Source of the DNA: Bog-257 sp963805985
GTDB taxonomy: Bacteria > Acidobacteriota > Terriglobia > Terriglobales > Acidobacteriaceae
DNA: 64,000 bases
Assembly (NCBI GenBank): GCA_963805985.1
Contig: CAWDWG010000012.1
Span: 1 to 64,000 of the forward strand
Direction of reading: 5' to 3'
Shown here piece after piece: positions 22,944 to 33,634 of this stretch. A program made the position numbers and the translations under genes. Each line of letters opens with the position of its first letter. Within the stretch, counting starts at the first letter, position 1. The notes beneath the pieces were generated by a model. It saw only the letters and a program-made list of their open reading frames with translations, was not told where the DNA came from and searched no databases.

Positions 22944-24170
22944 CTACTTTTTCTGTTCCGGCGCCAGGTGCTCCCTTTCGGGCATGGGCGGCCAGCCGAT
23001 GGACTTTCCCTGAAACAGCGCGACTGCAGTCTCGTATCGCCCTGATGTTCCATCGTGAATGGCAAATCGGCGCAAGTGCCCGGGAGGGCCGCTCCACATG
23101 CAGACTCCGGCGTATGCGCCGTCTTTGCGCAAGATGTAATAGCTCATGTCGACGTATTGCATCTTCGCCATGTCGCCGTTGAAGTTGCGCACGATGCGCT
23201 TCAACGCATCCATTCCCGCTTCCTGAGGCGACATCCCACGGCGCATGTTTTCGACGATGGTGTGCGCGCCGCAGATCTTGATGTTCTCTTCGCCATTGCC
23301 CGTAGCACCTGCCGCGCCCACGTCCTGATCGACATAGCAGCCGGCGCCGATGATCGGCGAATCGCCCGCGCGCCCGGATATCTTCCATGCCAGGCCGCTG
23401 GTTGTCGTCGCGCCGGAGATCTCGCCCTTCTCGTTGATGGCGGAACAGTTGATGGTTCCCGTCGGAGGGCGTAGTACACGTTGCACCGCAGCAGCACGAA
23501 ACTCCGGCTCGATGCCCAGCTTCGCCGCCATCTCTTCCATCTTGTGCACGCGCTCCTCATACAGCTCGGAGTGGCTCGCGTCGGGCAAAACGTATTTCGG
23601 ACTGGCCAATCCCGGTCCCCACCAGTCCTTGTTCGACATGGTTTCCTTCCACAACAACCAGACCTTACGCGAACGCTCGGTCAGCAGGTTGATTCGGGGA
23701 AAGCCCATGTCGAAGCCAAACTTCTGCGCACCGGCGCCCACTAGCATCACGTGGCCGGTATGTTCCATCACTGCTTTCGACAGCAAGGAGACATTCTTGA
23801 TCTCTTCCACCGCCGCGACCGCGCCTGCCATTCGCGTCGGGCCGTGCATGCAGCAGGCGTCGAGCTGGACCACGCAATCTTCGTCTGGCAATCCACCGAG
23901 GCCTACGCTGTCATCGTTGGGATCGTCCTCCGGCCCGGTGATCACCTGCATCACGGCATCGAGCGTGTCGCCGCCGCCAGTCAGCACAGCGTATCCGCGA
24001 TCCAGGTAGTTGTAGCCATTGGCCGCGCTGATGATGATCGGTTTTTTCGGCGGATTGCCCGCTACCGGAGCGGCAGCGCTGCCAGGTTTGTTCTGTCCCT
24101 GTAGGTCGAATGCCAGTGACGCCGACCCGACGGCGGTAGACGCAATAAAGTCGCGACGCGAAAACTTCAT
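22944..24170 (-). CDS. N4-(beta-N-acetylglucosaminyl)-L-asparaginase-like Ntn hydrolase, Tat exported
   Basis: 408 residues. The start at 24170 is supported by AAGGGGTC upstream. The N-terminus carries a twin-arginine signal (SRRDFIASTAVGSASLA). The aspartylglucosaminidase fold is complete: G-T239-I-N-C, where T239 is the expected nucleophile freed by self-cleavage; GATTTSGLAWKISGRAGDSP and IIGAGCYVDQDVGAAGATGNG are the substrate-loop and glycine motifs. The enzyme hydrolyses the Asn-GlcNAc bond or isoaspartyl peptides. The Tat signal places it in the periplasm and requires the tatB-tatC pair at 47.5-48.7 kb or a TatA elsewhere. Confidence 0.9.
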   Translation of the reverse strand: MKFSRRDFIASTAVGSASLAFDLQGQNKPGSAAAPVAGNPPKKPIIISAANGYNYLDRGYAVLTGGGDTLDAVMQVITGPEDDPNDDSVGLGGLPDEDCVVQLDACCMHGPTRMAGAVAAVEEIKNVSLLSKAVMEHTGHVMLVGAGAQKFGFDMGFPRINLLTERSRKVWLLWKETMSNKDWWGPGLASPKYVLPDASHSELYEERVHKMEEMAAKLGIEPEFRAAAVQRVLRPPTGTINCSAINEKGEISGATTTSGLAWKISGRAGDSPIIGAGCYVDQDVGAAGATGNGEENIKICGAHTIVENMRRGMSPQEAGMDALKRIVRNFNGDMAKMQYVDMSYYILRKDGAYAGVCMWSGPPGHLRRFAIHDGTSGRYETAVALFQGKSIGWPPMPEREHLAPEQKK

Positions 24171-24252
24171 GCAGACCCCTTGTGAATAAACCCTGAAGGA
24201 TAGCACGCGGGAGGGGGACGGCAATCGTCCCGTTCCACTCCGCAAAATACAA

Positions 24253-24275
24253 AGGCACAGCCAGTAGCTGTGCCT
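24253..24275 (-). terminator. Rho-independent-like terminator of the gene at 24299
   Basis: Stem AGGCACAG / CTGTGCCT with a seven-base loop. In the minus direction it is followed by TTTGTATTTTGCG, a T-rich run. It lies directly after the stop of the release-factor-like gene. Confidence 0.65.
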
Positions 24276-24298
24276 CACGTTACCCGCTCGCCTTGAAT

Positions 24299-25462
24299 CT
24301 AGCCGGCTGCCCGAACGGCGGTGTTCTGATCCGCCCTGAAGCGAAGCATCGCAGCGATACGACCGATGCGATCGAACTCCTCATCATCGGGGATATAGAC
24401 GAGTTCTACGCCGGTCCGTATCGCATGCCCCACGATGGCATCACCGATGTCTTCCAGTTCGGTGTTCTCCTTGCCGCATACGGCGCAGGTCGGAGTCACG
24501 TGCAGATCCATGTGGCCGCAGTTGTAGCACTTGACGCCAGGAGCATGGAAGTTCGATCCCAGGAGCAACGTCAGAACCTCGCCTTGCTCCAGCGAGCGCA
24601 GCACGCGCCGCAGTCCGATGGCGCCGCGACCGTTGCGATGCGCTTCGCCGACGACGTCGCGCACCAGGTCCTGCTTCATACTTGCGCGGTATTCTGCCAG
24701 CTTCTCGCGCGCCATTTGCTTCACCTGCTCGGGCGTGGCGACCTTCGCGTCGATGCGGAATCGTCCAGCGAGATGTTGCTTCGCCATGGATTGCAAGTGC
24801 GGCTCGATCTCCGACCAGACATCGTCCCGGCAGCCGATCAGCAGCCGGTCGCAGCCGCCGCGCTCGAAATACTGTTCGATGTGTTCGGCAACCAGCTTGA
24901 AATGTTGCGCGGTCTCGTTCATCACCTTGCGCTCGGCGTGTCCCGCGTCGTAACCCGCATAACCGGCGCTCTTGCCGCGGCGGGTCAGCTCGTTAACAAA
25001 ATCCTCCTTCTCGACGATGTCATCACCGGTGAGTTCAAACACCCGCGCCTTGGTACGATCTGCCAGCAGTACGCAAGCACGCTGCTCCCCGTCGAGAACC
25101 GCCGCCAGGGGCTTCAAATGGAAGCGCTCGCTGACTGCGACCTTGGGCTTCAGCAGTTGCGCGGGAATATCGAACTCGCGCCAGAAGCCCTCCTGGCTGC
25201 AGGCGAAGATGGCTTTCGCTTTCCCGCTGCCATGCATCGGATCGATCATGCCGCCGATTTTCTCCAGGTCACTCCGGGTCGAACCGTTCTTGCCCTGTTT
25301 CTCCGCTTCGCGCAGCGCCGTACGAATAAGGTCCTTCACCAGGATGGCTTCCTCCCGATGCGATTTATTGAGTGGCGTCGCAGGCTGATAGTAGAACGTG
25401 ACGGCGCAGCCATGCGGCGATTTAAAGTTGGCTAGTTCTCGGATGTCATCGCGTGTGATCAT
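24299..25462 (-). CDS. Archaeo-eukaryotic release factor (aeRF1)-like protein with zinc ribbon
   Basis: 387 residues. AGGAGAACGGA before the ATG at 25462. Regions: an N-terminal domain (residues 1-130) with two helix-rich segments; a central alpha/beta segment with RACVLLADRTKARVFELTGDDI, which is the eRF1 domain-2/3-type sandwich seen in the bacterial aeRF1 homologue families; a long helical stretch with RLLIGCRDDVWSEIEPHL; and a C-terminal zinc ribbon with C312-x2-C315 and C326-x2-C329. A GGQ hydrolysis motif was not seen, so peptidyl-tRNA release is not claimed. The 66-base gap to the fusion gene upstream suggests an operon. Confidence 0.7.
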   Translation of the reverse strand: MITRDDIRELANFKSPHGCAVTFYYQPATPLNKSHREEAILVKDLIRTALREAEKQGKNGSTRSDLEKIGGMIDPMHGSGKAKAIFACSQEGFWREFDIPAQLLKPKVAVSERFHLKPLAAVLDGEQRACVLLADRTKARVFELTGDDIVEKEDFVNELTRRGKSAGYAGYDAGHAERKVMNETAQHFKLVAEHIEQYFERGGCDRLLIGCRDDVWSEIEPHLQSMAKQHLAGRFRIDAKVATPEQVKQMAREKLAEYRASMKQDLVRDVVGEAHRNGRGAIGLRRVLRSLEQGEVLTLLLGSNFHAPGVKCYNCGHMDLHVTPTCAVCGKENTELEDIGDAIVGHAIRTGVELVYIPDDEEFDRIGRIAAMLRFRADQNTAVRAAG

Positions 25463-25528
25463 TCCGTTCTCCTGTTCAGGTTTCGTGGATCGATGACGAA
25501 GGCGGGGGCTGCGCCGCAGTCCCCGGAA

Positions 25529-26569
25529 TCAGGCGCTCTTGGAATACTCCAGGAGCTTGTCTTTGAGGGGATCTTTCATCGGCAAGGCGCGTTGCAGATG
25601 CTCGCCGGCCCGGCGAATGGCTGCGCGCACCTCCTCCACTTTGTGGTTATTGATATCGGCGATTTCTTGCAGGGTAAAGCCTTCGATCGTGTAAAGGATG
25701 AAAGATTCCTGTTCGTCGCGCCCTGCCTCCTGCAAGGTCGTCTCCACTAGGTTGAGGAGTTCTTCGCGGGCGGCCAGCTCTTCAGGGTTGTTGGCGGTGG
25801 GATCAGGGATGACGTTTTCTTCCATCAGCTTGTCATCGGGCTGATGAAACTGCAGTGCCGCCTCGTCGGAGGCCTGTACGTTCTGCTGTCCGTGCGAGCG
25901 CTCCAGCGGAACATTGCCAGTCTCTAAACCGTCGGCTGAGAGGTGGTTGATTGCTTCTTTTGCCAGACGATGCACCCAGGGCTCCAGCTTGATCTTCTCG
26001 GGTGCATCATCCTGTTCGCCCAGGGCGTTGGCGATGGTTTCATTCAGCACGTCTTCGGCCGTGATCTGGTTAGGCGGCAACTGGCCCTGGTCTTCGCGAT
26101 ATTGCAGCTCGCGCTGGATAAAGCGCTTCAGCCTGGGCAGATTAACGTCGACGTATCCGGCGATGTCGCTGGGCGAGACCTTCTCCGGCAGGACCGCAGC
26201 TACGGTTTGTTCGAAGGGAACTGTGCCCACGGTCGCACGATCGGGGCCTCGCCGTCGCGGCCATTTGTGGTGATTGCGCAGCAGCTCCTTATGGCGCTTC
26301 AGCTGCTCGGTGATGTCGTCGAATGCCGACTTGATGGCCGTGCTTACAGTGGGGCTGCTTTCCTGCGAGGCCATTTGACCCGAAGGCAGTCGCAGATTGA
26401 GCGACACGGCAAAGCCCTGGCGGACGGAATTCTCCTCGATGCCGCCTTTCAGGTGCACCAACTCAGGGCGAAATACCCGAAGATAGCGCGCCAGCTTCTC
26501 CACTTGTTGATTGATGATCTTCTCGAGGTCGGGTGTCTTGGAAACCTTGTAGCTGAACTGGACGTTCAT
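25529..26569 (-). CDS. HPF/RaiA ribosome-hibernation domain fused to sigma-70-like regions 2 and 4
   Basis: 346 residues, GGAGAGG before the ATG at 26569. Residues 1-105 match the HPF/RaiA domain: VQFSYKVSKTPDLEKIINQQ, VEKLARYLRVF, then the strand-strand-helix ending SAFDDITEQLKRHKELL. After a basic linker (residues 101-125), residues 143-212 read as sigma region 2 (NLPRLKRFIQREL, AEDVLNETIANALGEQ, EPWVHRLAKEAINHL) and residues 270-330 as region 4 with a helix-turn-helix (FTLQEIADINNHKVEEVRAAIRRA). The region 2 promoter-melting residues are less clear than in ECF sigma factors. It could sense translation state through the HPF part. Probably co-transcribed with the aeRF1-like gene. Confidence 0.8.
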   Translation of the reverse strand: MNVQFSYKVSKTPDLEKIINQQVEKLARYLRVFRPELVHLKGGIEENSVRQGFAVSLNLRLPSGQMASQESSPTVSTAIKSAFDDITEQLKRHKELLRNHHKWPRRRGPDRATVGTVPFEQTVAAVLPEKVSPSDIAGYVDVNLPRLKRFIQRELQYREDQGQLPPNQITAEDVLNETIANALGEQDDAPEKIKLEPWVHRLAKEAINHLSADGLETGNVPLERSHGQQNVQASDEAALQFHQPDDKLMEENVIPDPTANNPEELAAREELLNLVETTLQEAGRDEQESFILYTIEGFTLQEIADINNHKVEEVRAAIRRAGEHLQRALPMKDPLKDKLLEYSKSA

Positions 26570-26767
26570 GAAAGGCCTCTCCGGATGGACCGCTCCACCC
26601 GCAGCTACAAACCTTTGTCTAGCTGAATTTTACTCCTCCTAATACAGAAGCAAGCAGAAAATGACGAGTTGCTCGGGTTTAGAACTATGGCAGGAAAGAG
26701 CCAATTTCGAGGACAATTCCCAGTTTTGGCTCATACCGGATTCCAGACCAGATTGCCCAAGACGAAA

Positions 26768-26790
26768 CGGCCCTCCGATAAGGAGGGCCG
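26768..26790 (-). terminator. Terminator downstream of glpX
   Basis: Stem CGGCCCTCC / GGAGGGCCG with loop GATAA. In the minus direction it is followed by TTTCGTCTTGG. It lies 21 bases past the glpX stop (26812). Confidence 0.65.
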
Positions 26791-26811
26791 TTCACTTCCT
26801 GTCCTGGCTGT

Positions 26812-27855
<1,044 letters not shown>

Positions 27856-28061
27856 GTGGTCTCCGTAGGCGCGGCCTGCAAATGCAGAATGATGAGCTAC
27901 GAATGCGAAGAGAGCAAGCCTGTCGCCATGACTTTGATGCATGGGACTTGGCAGAACAGGAGGAAGTCCCAGCACAAACGCAAAGGATACACCTGTTGGC
28001 GCAAGTGTGGGAGGACTTTCGTCACTGCCAGGAGCTCAGAAGTCCCGAAGCGGTCAATGAC

Positions 28062-28089
28062 TGACAACCGACAACGGACAACTGACAAC
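28062..28089 (+). repeat. Heptanucleotide tandem repeat (NGACAAC)4
   Basis: Units TGACAAC, CGACAAC, GGACAAC, TGACAAC, then TG. The array ends six bases before the stop codon of the glutaryl-CoA dehydrogenase gene, i.e. it lies just 3' of that gene. A longer array of the same heptamer is at 60151. Confidence 0.85.
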
Positions 28090-28094
28090 TGCGT

Positions 28095-29273
28095 CTAGAA
28101 CGCCGCGTGCCCCGTAATATGGTCGCCGATGATTAGTGTATGGACGTCGTGCGTGCCCTCGTAGGTCTTCACCGACTCCAGATTCGCCATGTGGCGGAAG
28201 ATGGGGTACTCGTCCGCGATGCCATTGGCGCCGAGAATGTCGCGCCCCATGCGCGCGCACTCCAGCGCCATCCAGACGTTATTCCGTTTGGCCATCGAAA
28301 TGTGCCACGGCTTGGCCTTACCTGCGTCTTTGAGCCGGCCGACCTGCAGCGCGAGCAACTGCGCCTTGGTGATCTCGGTGATCATCCAAACCAGTTTTTC
28401 CTGCACGAGTTGATGCGACGCGATCGGCTTATCGTGGAACTGCTTGCGGAACTGCGCGTATTGCAGCGAGCAATCGTAGCAAGCCATGGCTGCGCCGATT
28501 GCGCCCCAGGCGATGCCATAACGCGCCTGGTTCAGGCAACTCAGCGGCGACTTCAACCCGCCGGATTGCGGCAACAGATTCTCCGCGGGGATTCGCACAT
28601 CCTGCAATGAGAGGCTGGATGTTACCGACGCCCGCAGCGACCACTTGCCATGCACGTCAGCAGCTTTGAATCCGGGACGATTCGTCTCGACGATAAAGCC
28701 GCGGATCAGATCGTCCTCGTCTTCGACCTTGGCCCAGATGATTGCGATGTCGGCGATGGAGCCGGAGGTGATCCACATCTTCTCGCCGTTGAGGACGTAC
28801 TCGTTGCCGTCCTTCTTGGCGCGCGTGCGCATGGCAGAAGGATTCGAGCCGGCGTCAGGCTCGGTCAGCCCGAAGCACCCAAGGATTTCGCCCAGCGCCA
28901 TCTTCGGCAGGTATTTCTGCTTTTGTTCCTCGCTGCCGAAGGCGTAGATGGGATACATGCACAGCCCCGACTGCACGCTGACGAACGAGCGCACGCCGCT
29001 ATCGCCGCGCTCCAGCTCCTGGGTCATCAGCCCATATTCCACGCTCGACATTCCGGCGCAGCCATAGCCTTTGAGGCTGGCGCCGTAGAAGCCGAGCTCG
29101 CCCATCGGCTTGATCAGCTCTTTGGGAAAGCGGCCGTCGCGGTTGCACTGCTCGATGATCGGGATGAGGTTTTCTTCAATGAATTTGCGGGTGTTGTCGC
29201 GAACCAGTCGCTCGTCGTCAGTGAGCAGTGAGTCGTACTCGATGAAATCGACGCCCTTAAACTTGAGTGCCAT
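28095..29273 (-). CDS. gcdH: Glutaryl-CoA dehydrogenase (acyl-CoA dehydrogenase family)
   Basis: 392 residues. Typical GcdH motifs: SSVEYGLMTQELERGDSG, SVQSGLCMYPIYAFGSEEQK, GCFGLTEPDAGSNPSAM, the LRASVTSSLSL segment, CLNQARYGIAWGA, and KTYEGTHDVH near the C-terminus, whose Glu is the expected catalytic base. It oxidises and decarboxylates glutaryl-CoA to crotonyl-CoA in lysine and tryptophan degradation, passing electrons through electron-transfer flavoprotein. No neighbouring ETF or glutaconyl genes. AAGAGAGA precedes the ATG. Confidence 0.93.
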   Translation of the reverse strand: MALKFKGVDFIEYDSLLTDDERLVRDNTRKFIEENLIPIIEQCNRDGRFPKELIKPMGELGFYGASLKGYGCAGMSSVEYGLMTQELERGDSGVRSFVSVQSGLCMYPIYAFGSEEQKQKYLPKMALGEILGCFGLTEPDAGSNPSAMRTRAKKDGNEYVLNGEKMWITSGSIADIAIIWAKVEDEDDLIRGFIVETNRPGFKAADVHGKWSLRASVTSSLSLQDVRIPAENLLPQSGGLKSPLSCLNQARYGIAWGAIGAAMACYDCSLQYAQFRKQFHDKPIASHQLVQEKLVWMITEITKAQLLALQVGRLKDAGKAKPWHISMAKRNNVWMALECARMGRDILGANGIADEYPIFRHMANLESVKTYEGTHDVHTLIIGDHITGHAAF

Positions 29274-29375
29274 AGCGAATCTCTCTTATAAGAATTTGCG
29301 GAGGAGGAGAATCTTTAAAGCTAGCAGGCCGCGGAGAGCGGGGTCAAACGCGAGGTCAAGGCCAGATATACTGAC

Positions 29376-29978
29376 ATGCTCCCATTTGCCATGCCAGAGT
29401 CTCCCCACATTCCCGTCTACGAACAGTACGAGGGCTACGCTCCACCTTTCGATATCAAGCTTGCGATTGAGAGGATGCTGGCTACCGTTCCCTCTAAGTA
29501 TCTGGTTGGCCTTGGCAGCATCGTGCTTACGAACGAAGGCGCTCTGACTGGCGAACGCGCCCGCAAGATGACTTGGTCCCGCGGCAAGAAGGTATCTGCA
29601 GCCAAGGCACGCGGACTTTACCATCCCGAGTGGGGTAGCAATCCCGCATGGATCGAGCTGCGGATAGATTCAATCTTCAGAAACTATTCCCGCCGTTTGC
29701 TGCGTTTCCCAATGACGCGGGAGACAGAACTGGGAGGAATATTCTTCCATGAACTCGGCCACCATATTCACGCGCAACATCGCCCTGAGTTCAAAGAAAA
29801 AGAAGATGTTGCCGACAACTGGGCGAAAAAGGGCGTTGGAAACTATTTATGGAAGCGTTTTTGGTACCTGGTCCCTTTGTTTAGATTGTTGAAGTGGCTC
29901 AATCGAATATTCGACATCCAGGGATGGCTACGACGCAGGATTGCTGCCCGTTCGGCTACTCAGCGGTCGACAAGGTGA
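29376..29978 (+). CDS. Hypothetical zincin-like protein (HExxH)
   Basis: 200 residues from ATG 29376, with ATG 29391 as alternative. H125-E-L-G-H129 with flanking GGIFFHELGHHIH is a standard zinc metalloprotease motif; a third-ligand candidate lies in EKEDVADNWA about fifteen residues on. No signal peptide was seen, so the protein is probably cytoplasmic or membrane-associated through the C-terminal KRFWYLVPLFRLLKWLNRIF segment. TATACT stands three bases before the first ATG, so promoter and start overlap; the second ATG may be used. Function unknown. The 3' end lies close to a VapB-like gene on the other strand. Confidence 0.65.
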   Translation: MLPFAMPESPHIPVYEQYEGYAPPFDIKLAIERMLATVPSKYLVGLGSIVLTNEGALTGERARKMTWSRGKKVSAAKARGLYHPEWGSNPAWIELRIDSIFRNYSRRLLRFPMTRETELGGIFFHELGHHIHAQHRPEFKEKEDVADNWAKKGVGNYLWKRFWYLVPLFRLLKWLNRIFDIQGWLRRRIAARSATQRSTR

Positions 29979-29994
29979 AGGTATCGACGAAGCA

Positions 29995-30228
29995 CTATCG
30001 TTCATGCAACTCGCCGCGGGAAGCGGGAGGTCGATAACGCAGATCGAAACCTTTTTGCAGCATGGTCAGCGCCTTACGCTTGGCTAAAGCGTGGTCCTTT
30101 CGCTCTTTCACCACCTTCTCCAATTGGGTGGCCAGCAAGACGCTAATCGAAATGCCTTGTTCGGCGGCCATGATTCGGGCATGGCGCACAAGATCGCGAT
30201 CCAGTTTCAAGGTGATACTCGTTTTCAT
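29995..30228 (-). CDS. VapB-like antitoxin, apparently orphan
   Basis: 77 residues. The N-terminal MKTSITLKLDRDLVRHARIMAAEQG segment is a ribbon-helix-helix type start and the RGELHER ending is typical of VapB antitoxins that precede VapC. No PIN-domain gene follows. Instead, after the TAG stop the frame reads TGC then FVDT and stops after eleven codons, which looks like the remnant of a VapC start (usually M-x-x-F-V-D-T-N). The region behind it is occupied by the zincin gene on the other strand. Confidence 0.7.
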   Translation of the reverse strand: MKTSITLKLDRDLVRHARIMAAEQGISISVLLATQLEKVVKERKDHALAKRKALTMLQKGFDLRYRPPASRGELHER

Positions 30229-30297
30229 GACTGATTACGTGCAGCACGATTCTACGTGAGATTCGCGCAATCTCGCTCAGCCGCACCCTTTTGTTCC

Positions 30298-31071
30298 TTA
30301 CTCGTCGAACGGCTGCATGCGAGAAAGGCCGAGAGACGCCAACGGCACCAGTTGCTCCCTCTGAGGGATCGCGTGTGATACGACCCGGCGGCCGCGTCTG
30401 ATCACCGTGTAAGCCCGCGCGTTCTCTCTGGACGCGATGACTCGATAGAAGCGTCCGTCGATGAACTCAATGGCGCAGCCATTCTCGATGGCGATGCCCA
30501 GGCCTCCCATCTTGCCAATCATCTTTCGGAATTCTCTTCTTCGGGGAACGCCGCCGGTCATGCCGTTGTAATGCGGACAGTGAATGCCTTTGATCAGCCC
30601 AAGTCCTTTCACATTGATGTATTTCCACTTTTTCGGATTGTAGAAGGACATCGAGTCCGAGTGCCCGGAGTCAAACCAGCAAATCGAGCCGGCACTCGCG
30701 CCGGAGAGCACAATCCCTTTCTCGTACGCCTCGCGAAGGAACTTATCCACGCCCAAGCGCCGCCACAGGCGCATCATCATCAGCGTATTTCCCCCGCCAA
30801 CGTAAATGATGTCGGCTGAAAGAATCTTGCGCTTGATCTCAGCGCGTGACGGGCGCTCTTTTAATAGCCACAGGACGTCCGTCCGGCATTTCAGGAAATC
30901 GCCAAAGTATTCCGAAATGTTCTGCCAGTAGGGTTCGAAGTCGGAACTCGCGGTGGGGATGAAAAGCAGCCTGGGGTGCTTCTTGCCGGAAAGGCGAACG
31001 ATCTCCCGATCAATAGCCGCTCTTTTTCCGTTCGTGAACTTCCCGCCGCCGATAGCAACAATTGCCTTCAT
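30298..31071 (-). CDS. Peptidase S51 (dipeptidase E/cyanophycinase-like)
   Basis: 257 residues from ATG 31071; a longer frame upstream is not supported. The nucleophile elbow is G124-A-S126-A-G-S129, flanked by AYEKGIVLSGASAGSICW, as in the S51 family. Other marks: VGGGNTLMMMRLWR, the PTASSDFEPY segment and IHCPHYNGMTG. PepE removes N-terminal aspartate dipeptides; cyanophycinases cleave cyanophycin. The length fits either. It lies between the VapB-like gene and the DUF5675 gene with promoter elements upstream. Confidence 0.85.
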   Translation of the reverse strand: MKAIVAIGGGKFTNGKRAAIDREIVRLSGKKHPRLLFIPTASSDFEPYWQNISEYFGDFLKCRTDVLWLLKERPSRAEIKRKILSADIIYVGGGNTLMMMRLWRRLGVDKFLREAYEKGIVLSGASAGSICWFDSGHSDSMSFYNPKKWKYINVKGLGLIKGIHCPHYNGMTGGVPRRREFRKMIGKMGGLGIAIENGCAIEFIDGRFYRVIASRENARAYTVIRRGRRVVSHAIPQREQLVPLASLGLSRMQPFDE

Positions 31072-31087
31072 GAGGTTGCAGCCGGTC

Positions 31088-31207
31088 AGTATAGACAAAT
31101 CAGCTGGCTGAGCCGTATGAGTTACGAAGCAGTGCTCCATATCCCACATTGTGGTACATCGAGGATTGAAGACGGCGTATGCCACAATCGGGGATGACAC
31201 AATGTGG
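31088..31207. promoter_or_regulatory. Upstream region of the S51 peptidase with two palindromes
   Basis: A minus-strand -10 box TATACT lies at 31093-31088. CCACA-T-TGTGG is at 31144-31154 (perfect) and CACA-A-TGTGG at 31198-31207, both followed by TA. They may be operator sites or members of a small dispersed palindrome family (see findings). The rest of 31208-31375 shows no gene; a weak hairpin GGGGAG/CTCCCC lies at 31338-31364. Confidence 0.35.
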
Positions 31208-31375
31208 TATGCCAGCCAACGATAGTATCCATCGACTGTTCCACAGCGTTTTTACAAAATATTTACGATCTGTTGATGTCGTCCTGAGCAGGATCCCGTA
31301 AGCTTACTTCAATTGCAAACCTGATCGGAGAGAGAGGGGAGATGGCCAATCAGCCGCTCCCCGATTTTATTTGGG

Positions 31376-31780
31376 TCAGGATCCATTCGCCGCGACCGCC
31401 GCGTCCACGTAAGTAATGGTGATCGGGCCCGATTGCAGCTGCGGCATCAATTGGGCAAAGGTAGCGCGACTGTTGCCCACGAAATCCGTCTCCCGGGTGG
31501 AACCAATCAGGCAGCAGCCTTCCGTGTCCTTGGGATAGTTTCCGGGATGGATTTCGATCTCCTCGAAACCCTGGACGTTCATCACATGCGGTGTGATCAT
31601 CTGGAAGCGGGCGCTCATCTGCAGTGTAACCGGATACTGTCCAGCCGGTATGCAATAGGGTTTGCCTTGTGATGGATCGGCGCGCGGCTCCAGCGTGTAG
31701 CAGAAAAAGGTCCCGTTCAGGCTCATCTCGCCGACAGTGGAGTTTGGCGTAAACAACTTGCGTTCAACCGTGATGTTCAT
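31376..31780 (-). CDS. DUF5675 family protein
   Basis: 134 residues. The chain YTLEPR, IPAGQYPVTL, MITPHVMNVQGFEEIEIHPG, NYPKDTEGCCLIG and SRATFAQLMPQL follows the DUF5675 pattern, found on phage and plasmid modules and in scattered bacteria, with an L,D-transpeptidase- or lysozyme-like role suspected. GAGGGCCC precedes the start. No other phage genes are near. It stands alone on the minus strand. Confidence 0.85.
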   Translation of the reverse strand: MNITVERKLFTPNSTVGEMSLNGTFFCYTLEPRADPSQGKPYCIPAGQYPVTLQMSARFQMITPHVMNVQGFEEIEIHPGNYPKDTEGCCLIGSTRETDFVGNSRATFAQLMPQLQSGPITITYVDAAVAANGS

Positions 31781-31954
31781 GGGCCCTCACTTGCAGTGAA
31801 ACTGGCCGCTCATTGTGCCACAACGGCCCATCTCGCGATACAGTTTTCTCGATAGGGTAAGCTACTGCGTGAATGGCCGTGAGCCGGCTACTTGCGGCCC
31901 GCTGCTCACGCCACTATCCGCCAACCCCTGAATTGAACTACCATCGTCATTGTT

Positions 31955-33630
<1,676 letters not shown>

Positions 33631-33634
<4 letters not shown>

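Noticed and set aside
31376..31780. Prophage remnant suggested by the DUF5675 gene
   Set aside because: No other phage gene, no attachment repeats and no integrase within reach; the gene stands alone.
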